Shown piece after piece: positions 12,892-26,300 of a stretch of DNA of 64,000 nt; within the stretch, counting starts at the first letter, position 1; every line of letters begins with the position of its first letter. The DNA is from Lamellibrachia satsuma (lineage: Eukaryota > Annelida > Polychaeta > Sabellida > Siboglinidae): positions 12,776,662-12,840,661 of the forward strand of contig BSQZ01000006.1 of the NCBI GenBank assembly GCA_033239005.1, in the 5' to 3' direction. Below the pieces are notes generated by a model. The model did no database searches. It worked only from the letters and a program-made list of their open reading frames with translations, and was not told where the DNA came from. The position numbers and the translations under genes are program-made.

Positions 12892-15800
12892 GTGACTGTG
12901 CATAGTAACGATGTAATAGTGTGTCGTCGTTGATCTTTCATGACTTTGTGCATATATACCTGCACAAATATTATGTATCAATACATGATGGTAGATTTAT
13001 GTTCCTAGGGTTACTATCCATTATAAGACATGGGTACTTATATATAGCCACTGTTACATACAAACATAATTTATATGAATTCCAAACAAAACCCCACAGA
13101 TCATAATCATAATCGCTGCAGAACAAATTCCTCAATATGAATAGTGGACAAAATCCAACAACAACAAATACAGACCTGTTTTTTATCTTGTTTTATTGAA
13201 TTTATGTAGGTGTTTAGAGTACATCGTTCCAGAGCAATTTCATAGCTGTGCAATTATGTGGAGCCAAAATGTGGAAATTGACATGAGCAGATAAATATAA
13301 CAAGTTAAAGATACACTGGCTATTAAAAGTGTTAAATGAAGGGCTATTATTAATTCATCTAAACAACCCTGTTTGTTATTATCGTTATTAAGAGCATGTG
13401 CGCGTTGTGTTTCACTTGTGCTGTTCCAGCATGACTCACAACTGTGTTTGTTTGCCACTGATATAAGAAGACATCAAAATGATATGATGGAGGTGGATCA
13501 GCCGCACACTCAGGAGAGATAGGAATAGTAACATGAAAATAGAACCAACCTGGGCACCTGAATGTTAAAAAGGAAAAGAAGAATGCCAAAATCAACACGG
13601 AGGACTGTTGAAGCCAGGGTTGAAAAATTCATGATTTTTATTTTAAAAAATCAAAAAAATCGGATTTTTTATTTAAATCGGATTTATTTGATTTTTTTTA
13701 TTTGTTTTATTTTTTTAATTTTTTTTAAATCTCGTATATAGATATTTATATAGATGTTTAAATTTGTAAACTCTTTGAAACATGTTCTATTCAAATCGAT
13801 GTGGGTTCTTGTCTTAACAGAGTGTACATGATTATTGCTTATATAAAGACATTAGACAATGTCCACAAGGCCTCACCCCCTGTAGTTGCATAATCTGTCT
13901 TGGAAAGGAAAGCATGCTGTGTGTCTGTGGCTGTAGCAGTGCTAATTATTGTTTGCTGAGAGGGTGGATTAGCACCTGTCCAGGGCTCTGTGTACTCTAA
14001 GGGTCTCTAACCAGAATACAAACTGGTACAGTATTAATTACTAAATGGCTTTATGCAGCAACTAATATCTGAAGAGGGTAGATAGTGGGTAGAGTACATC
14101 GTGTTTTGATTTCATTCATTTAACCACATTGTTTCATTCATCGTCTTTTTTGTGTTTTTATTCACGACTATTCCCACAGATATAATTTATACATATGTAA
14201 AATTAGAAAACAGAGAGATCTAATAATATGTTTAGCCTAGTAAATGTTTATTGATCAAAACTAAACAATAAAAAAACAAATATGAGCAAGGAATAAATGT
14301 TGTATTGTGAGATTGTTAATTTTTTGCACTGTGGAATTTTGGCGCATGGCATTTTGTCCAGATACCAATTTTTTTTAAAGGCATTTGGTGACATACAATT
14401 TATCTCCTAAGTATAACTTCCTAAAGTTAATATAAATTTGGGGAGTGGACTACTTGGGAAATTTAATCAAGGCCACAACTTGCACAAGCTCAGTGAGCCC
14501 TTGAATTTGGAACATCCTAAAAAAATATCTGTCAAGTTTTGTTACTTTGGTGGTGATGTATGTCATTAAACTAACATGTGTTTACATAAACTCTGCTGTG
14601 CAATAAGTGTGTACTCATGCTGCTCCTGGCTTCTCCATTCAATGACAACAGCTTTCACACATCATGTGACAGTGACACTGGCTGTCTGTTTAAACAACAA
14701 TCCATCAAGAGTGCCATGGTTTATCTGCCTATGTTCCCTAGTCTTTAATTAGTTATGTGACAATCATAGTCACTAGTGTCATCTGCACATGAGTCGTTCC
14801 TTTGTTTTGTTTGCAGTTTGGATTGCGCGCACACGCACATACACACACACATACACACTGTTTGACACACACGTGCGAAAGTGGGTCAGTGTTTTTCTTC
14901 AAAGCACATGACCCACGATCTTGTGGTCTTGTGTACTCTTGAGCAGGTCATCTGGCAAGGTGCCACTCGTCACGATGTTGTCATATGATCTAAGTGGGAC
15001 TATCCATGAGTCTGTGTTTACCTGTGCCAGTGATACTGCTTCAATAACTGTGTACACCATGTGGTTGTATTTCAAAGTGTTTCCTTGATATGTTTCATTT
15101 CTGTAATGTTTTCTTTTCTGCACAAGCGAACGCACACAAAAGGTATGTCTAGACTGTAAGCATGCTTTCCGTTTGAGGATAATATTTCCTGAATTCTCTT
15201 GTGGTTTCTGTTAGATTAGACTGATTAGATAGGGTATGTATGAGACTTTGGGGTGCACCTGTATGTGCTGGGCGTAGGACATTGCCCCATGGACATATTC
15301 CCCACGACGTTTTTCCCATATTTTTTTATTTTGTTTAAATAAATAATCATTGAGAAAATACACCACTTTGCAATTTACTTATATAGACTATATCTGGTTC
15401 ATTGCGCTTAAAAATATATAATTATACTTATATTTATTAATTAGTAAAAAACAATTAAGAAATATAAAGATAAACTATTTCCTTGATAGTAAACGTAAGG
15501 GAGAAAACATCTGCCTAGATTCGTTTTAGTGGGTGACATCTGGGGGTATGTGTGTTACATGTATATGGCCAGAGGGTAAATGTTCAAGTGTGCACTGTGC
15601 CAGCTTCTTTTTTTAATCTTCAGATGGGTCTCAGTAAGAGCATTAACCCGAGTTGTGGACATATTTCTTTATTTACTATAAAAGGCTGAATTCCACTCAG
15701 GTAATAATTTTAGGATCAGATCTAGTCAGTCAAAAAACAAATACCAAAAAAAAACATTTAAACATGACGATTCGTACATGGTCATTCGGTTACACATTGG

Positions 15801-17854
15801 CATGTGATATGTGTATTTAAACATGGTTCCTGTGTAGAGTTGTAAACAAGTTGTCCTCGACAACCTGAAAAACGCCCATCCAGCCAAACTTCTTATTTGA
15901 CAGATTCACATGGAAAATGAAAGAACAAAAAGGGATGCTGGGTAATAATCTGTTTTACAATACTCTGATAACATGATTTTTAAGCCATTCTTTTGATGTA
16001 CAGTAGTCTCATTTATCTGCACACTGGCTGGATTAATGAAATGTACAGATTAGTGAATCATGGATTAATGAAGTAATCTACAATGTGTTGAGATTGTTGC
16101 CACAAAAAAACGTGCAGATTACTGAAGAAATCAGATTATTGAAGTTTGGATAAATGAGACGTGACTGTACACGGCAGCACAAAGTATTGACGGAGCATTT
16201 TGCAAATGGAGGAGCTCTGGGTAACCTTTAGCTGTTGCTGGTTTCTGGTTGATTGCCAGCAGTTTTTTTACTAGACGCATTCTGCAATCTACTAAATACC
16301 TGGCAGTAAACAGTGATGAGATTGCAGTGATGGAATGATTAGAACAAACAGCTTTCTCACAGCAATTGCAGTATTGCTGAATGCATCAGTGGAAGTTGAA
16401 ATGGTGTTTGCATGAACAGGTCTGCCGGGGACAAAATGAATGTTGGACGACGCAGCTTAAAGTGAACGCTTTGCTTTACAGAAGTGTCTCAGTGTTTAAT
16501 TGCAGTGTGGATGAGTCCATTTAGCACTGGAAGCACTCCTTGTGCTCATGGGTACTCGTACAATGCATCTTTGTGTCAGTGAATACAGTAGCGTCTGTCT
16601 CTGTGTTTGACTGCAACCGATCTATTGTTGCAGGTGGAACCCACCATCATTTGAGAAGGACAATGTTAGGGTTGTTATATTCCGAGACCAGGACAACAAG
16701 GGTCGCTCGCTCATCTTTGACTCCAGCGTGGTTGTCCCCATTGTTGACAAACAGGTTGGTAGTGACGCAGCCGCTATGCGTCATAACTGTCTATATTGAC
16801 GGCGGTGCCTCACAATAGCAGATACGCCCCCCCCCCCCGCTGAATAGTTGAGTTCCTGTTTGTACAAACCACAAGTGCAGCAACTAAAAGCAGGAAACCC
16901 AAGACTCGAAATGGAATTTCTTGTATAAACAGTGTGTTGACATAATTCAGACATGGTTATGTTACAGGGCTATATATAATATTCATTTATGTAGAAATTA
17001 CAAAGAAAATTACTGTGTATTATATGCTACACATTAAGGCAGATACAAATTGTGCATTTAACAGACAATTTTCAACTCATAATTTAGAAGTTTGTTTTCA
17101 ACATGTGCAAATTATTAAACATCTAAGGAATGGTTGACTGGACTAGACCCTCAATTCAACATATAATTATCATAGTGCCATAGATTTATAACATATCATA
17201 AGTGCTGTGCTGTCACATTGTGGTGTCAATGTAATCATGTTCATACACAGAGCTATGAACCTCTGATTGCAATTATTTGATTAATTACACAAATAACTGA
17301 AAACTTCAGTCAAACTGTGGTATAATTCTCTATGTAGGTAAATCAAAAGTTTCATTTAAATCTTCTCGTTCTCTTAATGCCTTGATAACCTTGATAACAT
17401 TGTCCTTATTTTCATCTCATGATATGAGACTGGTCTTTCTTGAATTGTCTTGTCACTTCTGTTAATTGACAGTACAAAAATTGTGTAATATAATAGTGAA
17501 AGCAACTGTCAGAGTCAGCTGTGTTTCTAAGATTGAACACGATTGACACCTTTAAATACAATGTGGCATACTTGGAGAAGTTGGAGTAAAAGAGAAAAGG
17601 GCTGACAATGGCATAGACACGTGGGTATTGTTTGCATAATTTTCCACCTCACTGTATCAGGCGATGCTTTCTGGCACCCTGTGTTATAAAAATAAAGTTT
17701 TTATTTGTTCTAAATTCTTTCTACAATGTCAGACATTAGGTGTAGAGTTGGCTATTTTTTCCCACACTTTTTTTTTCATGTGGTAAATATCTTAAAACCA
17801 TTCTGAGAAAGTGGATTCTGGTCAGTTTTTATTGTATTTTTGTATTCCTGACAA

Positions 17855-17906
<52 letters not shown>

Positions 17907-20900
17907 ACATTAAAGCATTTTTTTGTAGGGGTTGTGTTGACGAGTGAGTAATTGTAAATGGCAAAGGGTTTATATTTGGAGTTGACCCCTGTGTGCTAAA
18001 TCACTGTGTTGACGTAGATATCTGGAAATACCAGTAGTGTGGAGAAAGTCTTTTTTGTGCTTCATAGAATCTACAAATGTTTCTCAGTTGAAACTTTATC
18101 TGATAAAGTCTGTTATACTTCTAGCAGTCTGAGCTTTTGTGGCAGTGATTATTTGTGATTTTAACATAACAATTAATCATAATGTGTTTTCTTGTAATAT
18201 GGGATTTTATTAGATTTACTTGCCTTAGCCACTATTAATGTTTGAAAATTAAATAAGTTCAAGCTAACTTGCTATGGCTTTAGTTCAGACATAAACATTA
18301 TAATTAAATATTAATTACAAATTTATAAAAAAAAATTGTATAGTTTAAATATACATAATATAAATATATAAATTCTGCCAGAATTGGGATTCTGCAAGCA
18401 AAATTTATTTCTGCCCGGACTGTGGCAGAAACCATGAGTAAAAACCACATCTTATTATTAAGCTTGTAAAATGAAAACACAAATGTAATATAAATGTTCA
18501 TCACTTGACTAGGTGTTGCAAATAAGATGAATAAAAGAAGTACATCAGTATTTATTGAAATTAGAATTTTATTTACATTATTAATGCTACACATAAATAA
18601 ATAACTGCATTCATGCATTGTGACAACTTATTATTCCAGTTTGGAATGTCCTTGTATGATAATTGTCATTCAATGTTCCAATATCACAAATTCATTATGA
18701 CTGAAAGTTACCACTAGAAGTCAGTCTCCCAACTCAAGATCAGCTTGAATGGGTTCTATGATTAACTCCAATGTCATTGAGACCTATCCAGAGTCATAAC
18801 TAAGTCCGATTATGCTGTATGAAATGGTTAAGGTGGCCGGTAAAACCACTTTTTAGGTAAATTTTTACTGTGTTCAATATTTGACCCACAAGGAATGACA
18901 CCACTTCGGTAAATTTTAGCACAAATGTTCGTTTATTATTTACCTCTATAAAAAGTAAAAAAAAGTTAGGGGTTCCCATACAAAGTTTTTATATATACAT
19001 AGAGAAAACTAATGAAGTGCCTGGTTTGCTATATTAAAATCACGCGAGTTCCAAAACAAATTTCTGTAATTAAATTATTACACACGTTGACTGCCGGAGG
19101 CTCCACGTTAAATTTATATTGTTTTCTGTTATAAATTAACATTCTTTTACAAAAATGTATCATTTGTGTTTACTATTAGCATAAGGACATAGTTTCAATT
19201 GACAGTATAACATTTGTGTTGATTCCAAGTTATGATGCACAGTTAGCTTGATTTCAAGGTAGCTCCCTACCTCGATTGTACATTGTTTGAAAATAGAAGT
19301 GTACGTAATTTAAATTAAAAAACAAACATTATTTGTGATTTATCTGATTTGTGTAAGTGTACCCACCCTGGTTCTGACGATGTCTTGAAGAACATGTTTC
19401 CAGTGATGTTTTCTGTTTGCATCCTAGACCTGCCAAAAATGGTCATTTGGGAAGACTACTCCCTGTCGGAAGAAGGAGGGGAAGGAATCCCCACTCCTGA
19501 CAACAAAACACACGGTGAGTGGTTGGTGTTTATTTTGGTTTATTTTTATGCTGAGCACGATGTAATAGATTGACAGATGAGCTGACGAACTTGTGTTTAT
19601 TCATGACTGCTAAAATTAGATCTGTGACAGTAGCTGAGCAAACTTGTTCTTAAGCCAAACATTCTACGTGATGATGAATCTGTGTAAGGATTGTTGTTGT
19701 GGCAGCACGAGCGATAAATAGTTGTTAGCTAAATCTGAGGTGAAACTGTCTTTTTTAAACAAACACTTCCGATAACTATATCTAAATAGGTTATTGCAAG
19801 CTGCGTAGTTAATGTTTTGATTTTAAATTGTTACTGATTATTTCTTGATTATTGTTTTGATTTAAAACGGAGGCATTAATCCACAAAACATGTTGCATCC
19901 AATTTATGTGTTTTGAGATAATTCATGTTTTTTTTATGCAGTGAATAGGAAAAAAGCACTATTGCATCAGTGAATAGCTCACTGTATAATGCAGTTTGCT
20001 GCAAAACACTGTTACCTCCACCGCTATCTACTTGATGGCGGCAAGAAACCTCAGTTAACTCAATTTATGTGACTTTGGCATATAGTGCATTTTGTCAATG
20101 GTAATTAAGATTTCCTGGTTAAAAAGTTTTGTAGTTTATGTTACTTGTTTTACTTTAGACACTTTAAAGAGATAAGACTAAATGAATTCCCTCATTGCTG
20201 ACTGGTATGTACTTACAGCCTCTGAGACAGTTATCTGACACAAAGATGCTTGGAGAGATGATGTTTGGGTCAGTGGCGATGGCGTACCGTGGAACTACAC
20301 TCAAGGTGCACTCCATCAGGTGGGTTTCTTCAAAGCTTCTTCCAGTCGTGCAAATGCTCATCAGGTTGGTTGAGAATGATGAAGTAAAGATTTTCTTCTA
20401 ATCACAAGTATTGAGATTTACATAATCAACGTTTTGGCTATCGTCAGTAGCCTTCATCAGGAACTGGATTCTGGGATGGCTAGTTCTTCTGCCCTCCAGT
20501 AGGCATGGCAAGCATGCTGTCCCATGCGTGGTTGAGTCGGTATCCCCGATCGTCTCGATTCATGATTGGAATTGTCTTTCTGGTCCATGTTGCATCTTTA
20601 ATTTCTGTTGATTTCTCTGTCTTTCATCTTTGTTCCCTCCCAGTTGTTATTATTTCATTATTCACCACTTATTGTTTAAAAAGGTAAGTGTTTATACAGT
20701 CCGGTATCCAGACCGCTCAAAGCGCTTTACACTTCACCCCCTGTCAGACCTGTTCCTTTACAATTCACCCCCTTTCAGACTTGTTCCTTTACACTTCACC
20801 CCCCTGTCAGACCTGTTCCTTTACACTTCACCCCCCTGTCAGACCTGTTCCTTTACACTTCACCCCATCAGATCTGTTCCTTCCAACACCAACTAAATTT

Positions 20901-23286
20901 CTCTGGGAAGCATTCAGCCACATTGCAATTGCCACACAAAGATGACTCATTCATTTATATCCATCACTGTCTACAGCCAGGTAGTCTGTTATACAGCTTA
21001 GTGAACTGAGGCAGCGTGGAATGATACTGCATGCTACAGCGCCCCACTAGAATTACTTTTTTCTTGTATCCCAGAAGATGATGAAACATTGGAGAAATAA
21101 TTTGTAATGTTGATATATTGCCATGTCTATGGTGAAATAGTCTTTACCATGTTTAGATGTATATGTAGGCTAAAAACAAATTGTGATGTGATTATCACGT
21201 AACACTATATCATTTCTATTTTTATGTCTAGTGTAGGAGGTAATCTAGATTATCTTAGCAGTTATGTGTGCTCTGTTAAGTAGAAATAAAAAGTCCACAG
21301 TGCAAAGTTCAAGTTGTGCTGTTTTTCATGTAGTTGAAATGTTGACTTTACTCATGAATCCTGATTGTGTGGCATGGCCAAGTGACAGTTGGCGGTCACG
21401 CAGGAACCAAGTCAGGTTTCAAAAGTCATGTTGGAACTCTCATTGTTGAAATCATTATTAAAGATACAATGTCTGATTGTTTTTTATCTTAGAATCATTT
21501 TATATAGAATAAACTATGTCTACTGTAACATCTTGGCTGCCCAAATGTGTTTTAATGAGTATCATTTAAAAAATATACATTGAGCATTGTCAGTTTAATA
21601 ATTTGTTAATGTTTCGGGGTGAATATGCCCTTCAGGTGATCATATGAATGCCTGACCCCTAATACTTAGGTTTACTTAGGTTCTTCCTTGCCAGGAAGCC
21701 GTGGAGCATTCCTAATAAACTTTGTCCACAGGTATTGGAAATTGTTGACATTTGACCATGATTTGTTTATGAATATAGACCTCACTGTTCACTACATTTG
21801 TGTTTAGTTCATAATTATAGTTTATGCAATAAAACAGTATATTACAATAAAAAATTATCAGATTTTGTACTTTAAACAAGTAATGTCAGCTGATAAAAAT
21901 TATGAAACCAGATTCACCAGTTCAGAAATGTTTTACTTGATGTCAAGGTAGAAAGTGAGTGATATTTTTGGAAACTGTTGAAATAAATTCTCTTTGCTTG
22001 TCAATGTTACAGGACGCCTCCGCAGATAATGATCACAGAGGTGTTTATTGTATCAAGAAGCAACAAGGAACACGTTGGGTACGTGCACCAAAAAGGGTTG
22101 ACAAATGTATCTGTAGTCTTCAAATTGTCCACCATCTGTAAAATATTCTAAGCCGGAAAAAGTTATAAAATATTTATCATTAGTCTGCAACTTCTACAAG
22201 GTGTTCTCCACATATAAAACATTATGTGTTGGAAAGATGAAAACTTTGGCCAGATTTACTGTGTAACTGCTGTTTGCATCATTAATACTTGCTGTCTCAG
22301 ACGTGAATAAATATTTGTTACCAACAAAACTATGTCTAAAGTTGGAGTCTGCTGAATTAATGTTTTATGGCGAGATACAGTTTATGCCAAATTAAATTAC
22401 TGATATTTAATATCCTAGAATGGATGGGCAGTCTGGTTTCTTAGATTGTTGCAATGGACATGTTATTTACCTGTCAAGAAATTTTGTATACTCTGAATAT
22501 TTTAGCAGACTCTCTGACGTTGCTACGAGACTACGGTTCCTGTAGCAACGTCAGTCCGCCAGCGAAGGCTGAGTAAATCGGCCAAAATATTCAGAGAATA
22601 CAAACGAGTTTCTTGAGAGGTAAAGAACATGTGAATTAAAATGAAAGAAGTGATACATTATGTAAATGCCTTGTTATCTTAAAAGCAGCGTACTATTATT
22701 ATTGCCATCAAGGCCTTGTTGCCTGGCAGATGTGTCTGACTATTGAGCTGTCTGTCTTTGACAGGGGCCACGAGAGCTTTGATGGTCTGAGCACTGGGAC
22801 CGAGTCCAGTTGTCCCAGACAGACCAGTATCTGTGACAGCATAGACAGCACTGACCAGAGCATAGGTAAGACCACTGGCAACAAGGACCCATTTCTCTGA
22901 GGACCATCTATTGCATATGGCTGTTTACACATGTGATTTGTGCCACAATTGGTCGGGCAACACCGTGTCACATGACAGTGAGCAGCTAAATTATGTGCGT
23001 GCTTCGACCAGTGACACGTCTAGATCACTGATTGGCCACTGCTCAAAAATCGCTGTTGACTGTTGGTCATGTTTGGACCAACCACAATTCAACTGACACA
23101 ATCATAGCCACAAACAAATCTTTCTAATCATTCTCACTAGGGTGTTTACACACCTGATTCTTGCATGGAGATATTACACGCACAGTGTCGGCCAACCAAC
23201 TGGACAATTAATCACTTCTGTAAACCAGCCCTTTAGGAGTACTTGGTTGCTTTAATATACATTTGTATATAAATATCATTTATTTG

Positions 23287-23328
<42 letters not shown>

Positions 23329-26300
23329 ATTGATATGCATTTATAGTTATTTTAACACGCGCATGGCAGTAGTCCGTAGTAATTTTGAAATATCACTTTA
23401 ACTCACATTTTTCCAAGAATCTTACAGGGTTGTTATTAAATCTGTGGCTAACACCTAAAAACAATAATTTTATTTTAACTACATTTTGCAATATTTTGTT
23501 TGTTCACATCAGATGTGTAAGTCTTGCAGTGGTCTTCACTAACTCCAAGTATTTCCGCAAAAACAACTCTTACAACCTCAAGTCGATAAAACTGATGTTT
23601 AATATATTTACATCTTAGGAGACAAATAATGTGCCTTGATTTGTTAATGTTATCGGATGTTTTCCACAGTAAGAAGATTTGCGATGACCCTGTACACATA
23701 CTTGCTTATGTTGTCCACTTAACGTGGTGATGTGATGTTTTCCTTCCAGTGGTTTCGATTCTTCATTGCAGTTACCAGGGTAGTTGGCAATCTGTCTACG
23801 AGATGGTGTCTCGGAATTAAAAACACCCAAAGCAGCAGTAGCGCTGCACCGTAGTATCAGCTGGATGAAAACTATGCACATACCAATGTGTTATTATTTA
23901 TATCGGTCAAAATGTTTCCGGTTCACGCAGTCTTGTAAAGCACAGTCTTGTTATTGCAGTTTGTGTAAATCATGACGCTGTTTATAACGCCCAGTCTTGT
24001 TATTACCATTTGTGTAAATCATGGCACTGTTTATAACGCCCAGTCTTGTTATTATAATTTGTATAAATCATGGCACTGTTTATAATGCCCAGTCTTGTTC
24101 CAGCCCACAGTGTCGCCGTGAACGTGCCAATGAGTCAAGAAGCTCTGGAGGACGCGGACAACGAAGACAGTGGCCTCTCAGCTTCAGGTCTCGTTCACTA
24201 TTCCATCTTAATGCATGTGGTACATACTTAGTGGGCAGTAAACAACGTTTAGTGCTTCTTGTTGTTGGTTCACCAGTCACCTACACCTGTAATTTTAGTT
24301 GAGTGTTTCGGGACAAATTTCATGTTTACTTTGCACCTGGTGACATGAAGGAGAATGTGATTTTCTACCCCAATGAACTTTGTCCACACAATACTGGAAT
24401 TGGCAGCAGCAGTTCATGGATTTACTAAATGGTAAGGTTAACATTTACTAAATGGTAGGTTGATATTTACTACATGGTAATGTTGATATTTACTACATGG
24501 TAATGTTGATACTCATAAAAGGACAACATGATTTGTTGATAAAAACAATCAATGTTTGTACGTTTAATTACATATGCCCTAACCTTGACTTTCTCCTCTG
24601 CTGACAGTGACCTCTAGCTGCAGTAGCTTCAACCTCTCGTACCCGTCGCCCGGAAGCTCGAGTAGCGTTGGTTCAGCCTCATACACTAGTCGCCAGCGAC
24701 GTTATCGTCGCAGTCAGGCAACATCACTCGAACACAACTTGGCAAAGCGATGCTCAGATGATATGATCTCCGTGGTGAGTGCGAGGAATTTGTGACATAC
24801 GAAAATGGGTAAATAAAGAACATTGTTGCATAACAAACATGAATTATATAGGGTTTACTTATGTCGTTTCTATGTGAATTATATACATGTTCGTCAACAA
24901 ATAATTTGATAAGCTGTAAGTGCCTGCCATTACTTTGCCATTGTTTGTGAGCACGTAATGTTTTAACGTTGGCAGGGCAACATAGCTAACATCTGGTATG
25001 TCATAGATCTGCTTTTGGCGTTGTTGGTAGTTTCTGAATGACCTGGCAACGTAATCAATGATCCGGTCCAGAATAATGTTTTTATTCTAGCATTATGTAT
25101 TTTTTTAAATGTAGTTATTAATAGGTGATGACGAAAACTGCTGGTATACAAATAATTTTATGCAACAACATTGTAAATTGTATAATGGTACACATTATGA
25201 TAAATGTAATATACAAATGAGCTGTCTATACTTAAATATGTATGTGAATGATTCCTGGTTGGGGGTGGTGTTTGGTTTTGCTACAAGTATGAATAGCTAC
25301 AAGTATGAATAGAAGTCTTAAATAAAAGTGTTTTAATTCTATAAAGAAAAATTGCAATATGTTTTTTCTTCAGGGGTTTGTGGTAATTACTTCTGTAAAG
25401 TTACTTGTTTACTCTGTTTGTAGCCATTGCGAAAGCGTCCTGCCAAGTTTGGACTGGGAATTATTTTCTCTCTGCCTGAGGACGACCCTGGTAGCAGAAG
25501 GTATCCTCGTTGAGTTATTGTTCACCAGATACATGCACTTTGGATGTACATTCTTAGAATCCTTCTTGAAAGCAGAAACAAAATAAAAATTCCTGTCAAA
25601 TTGTATCTTATTAGAAGGCCCCTATTCTGTAAGGCAGTTGCTTAACTTTTCGATAAAATTAAGTGAAATGGATTGCAGCATATTCCGAGATGACGTCCTA
25701 TGAATAATATTATAAAGCATTCAGATGTTTTATTTATTTATAAACAGGAGAGTAACAAAAAGAATCTACTTAATTTTTTATTTGTTCTGGTAGTTTTTTC
25801 ACAAAGATGTTATATTTTATGGTTCTGTAATTTTATTCCCCACTGGCAACATTGCTTATGGATGTAATAATATAGTTGCTGCTCATACTTGGGCCATCTT
25901 TTAAAACACCCTACTCAATTCATTTAGCACATTGCAAATCAGGTTTGTCGATGGTCAACTGTGTACAGTAAGACTCCTCAAAGCGGCCACCCCTCAGAAA
26001 TAGCCACCCCTTGAAAACGGTCATTGTAGCCTGTTTTTCCCAGATATACACATCCGACCAGCCTCTGTAATCCATCCGCCCCTTTAATCAGACCGTGCTA
26101 TCACAGTCACTTGGGTGATCGTTTTACAGGAGTTCTACAGTAGTAATTAAAAAATGCATTCTTTTGCTAAAATTGTCAAAAGAATTCACTTTGATTGTTA
26201 GATCAAGTAAGTTGCTAAAGAGTTAATAGCCTTGTGTCATAGCATATAGAACAGGATTTTGCCACAATTTTACCAGATCCAGTCAAAAATAATTTAACAG

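Larger units (their letters stand above)
10439..16633 (+). other. FNIP intron 1
   Basis: A 6.2-kb intron with no supported coding region. It contains a tRNA-derived SINE (11385-11705), a 51-bp tandem array (12648-12799), an AT microsatellite (12842-12890), a hAT-like 5' fragment (13615-14034), a pogo-like MITE (16001-16167) and a SINE body fragment (16303-16432). Confidence 0.85.
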
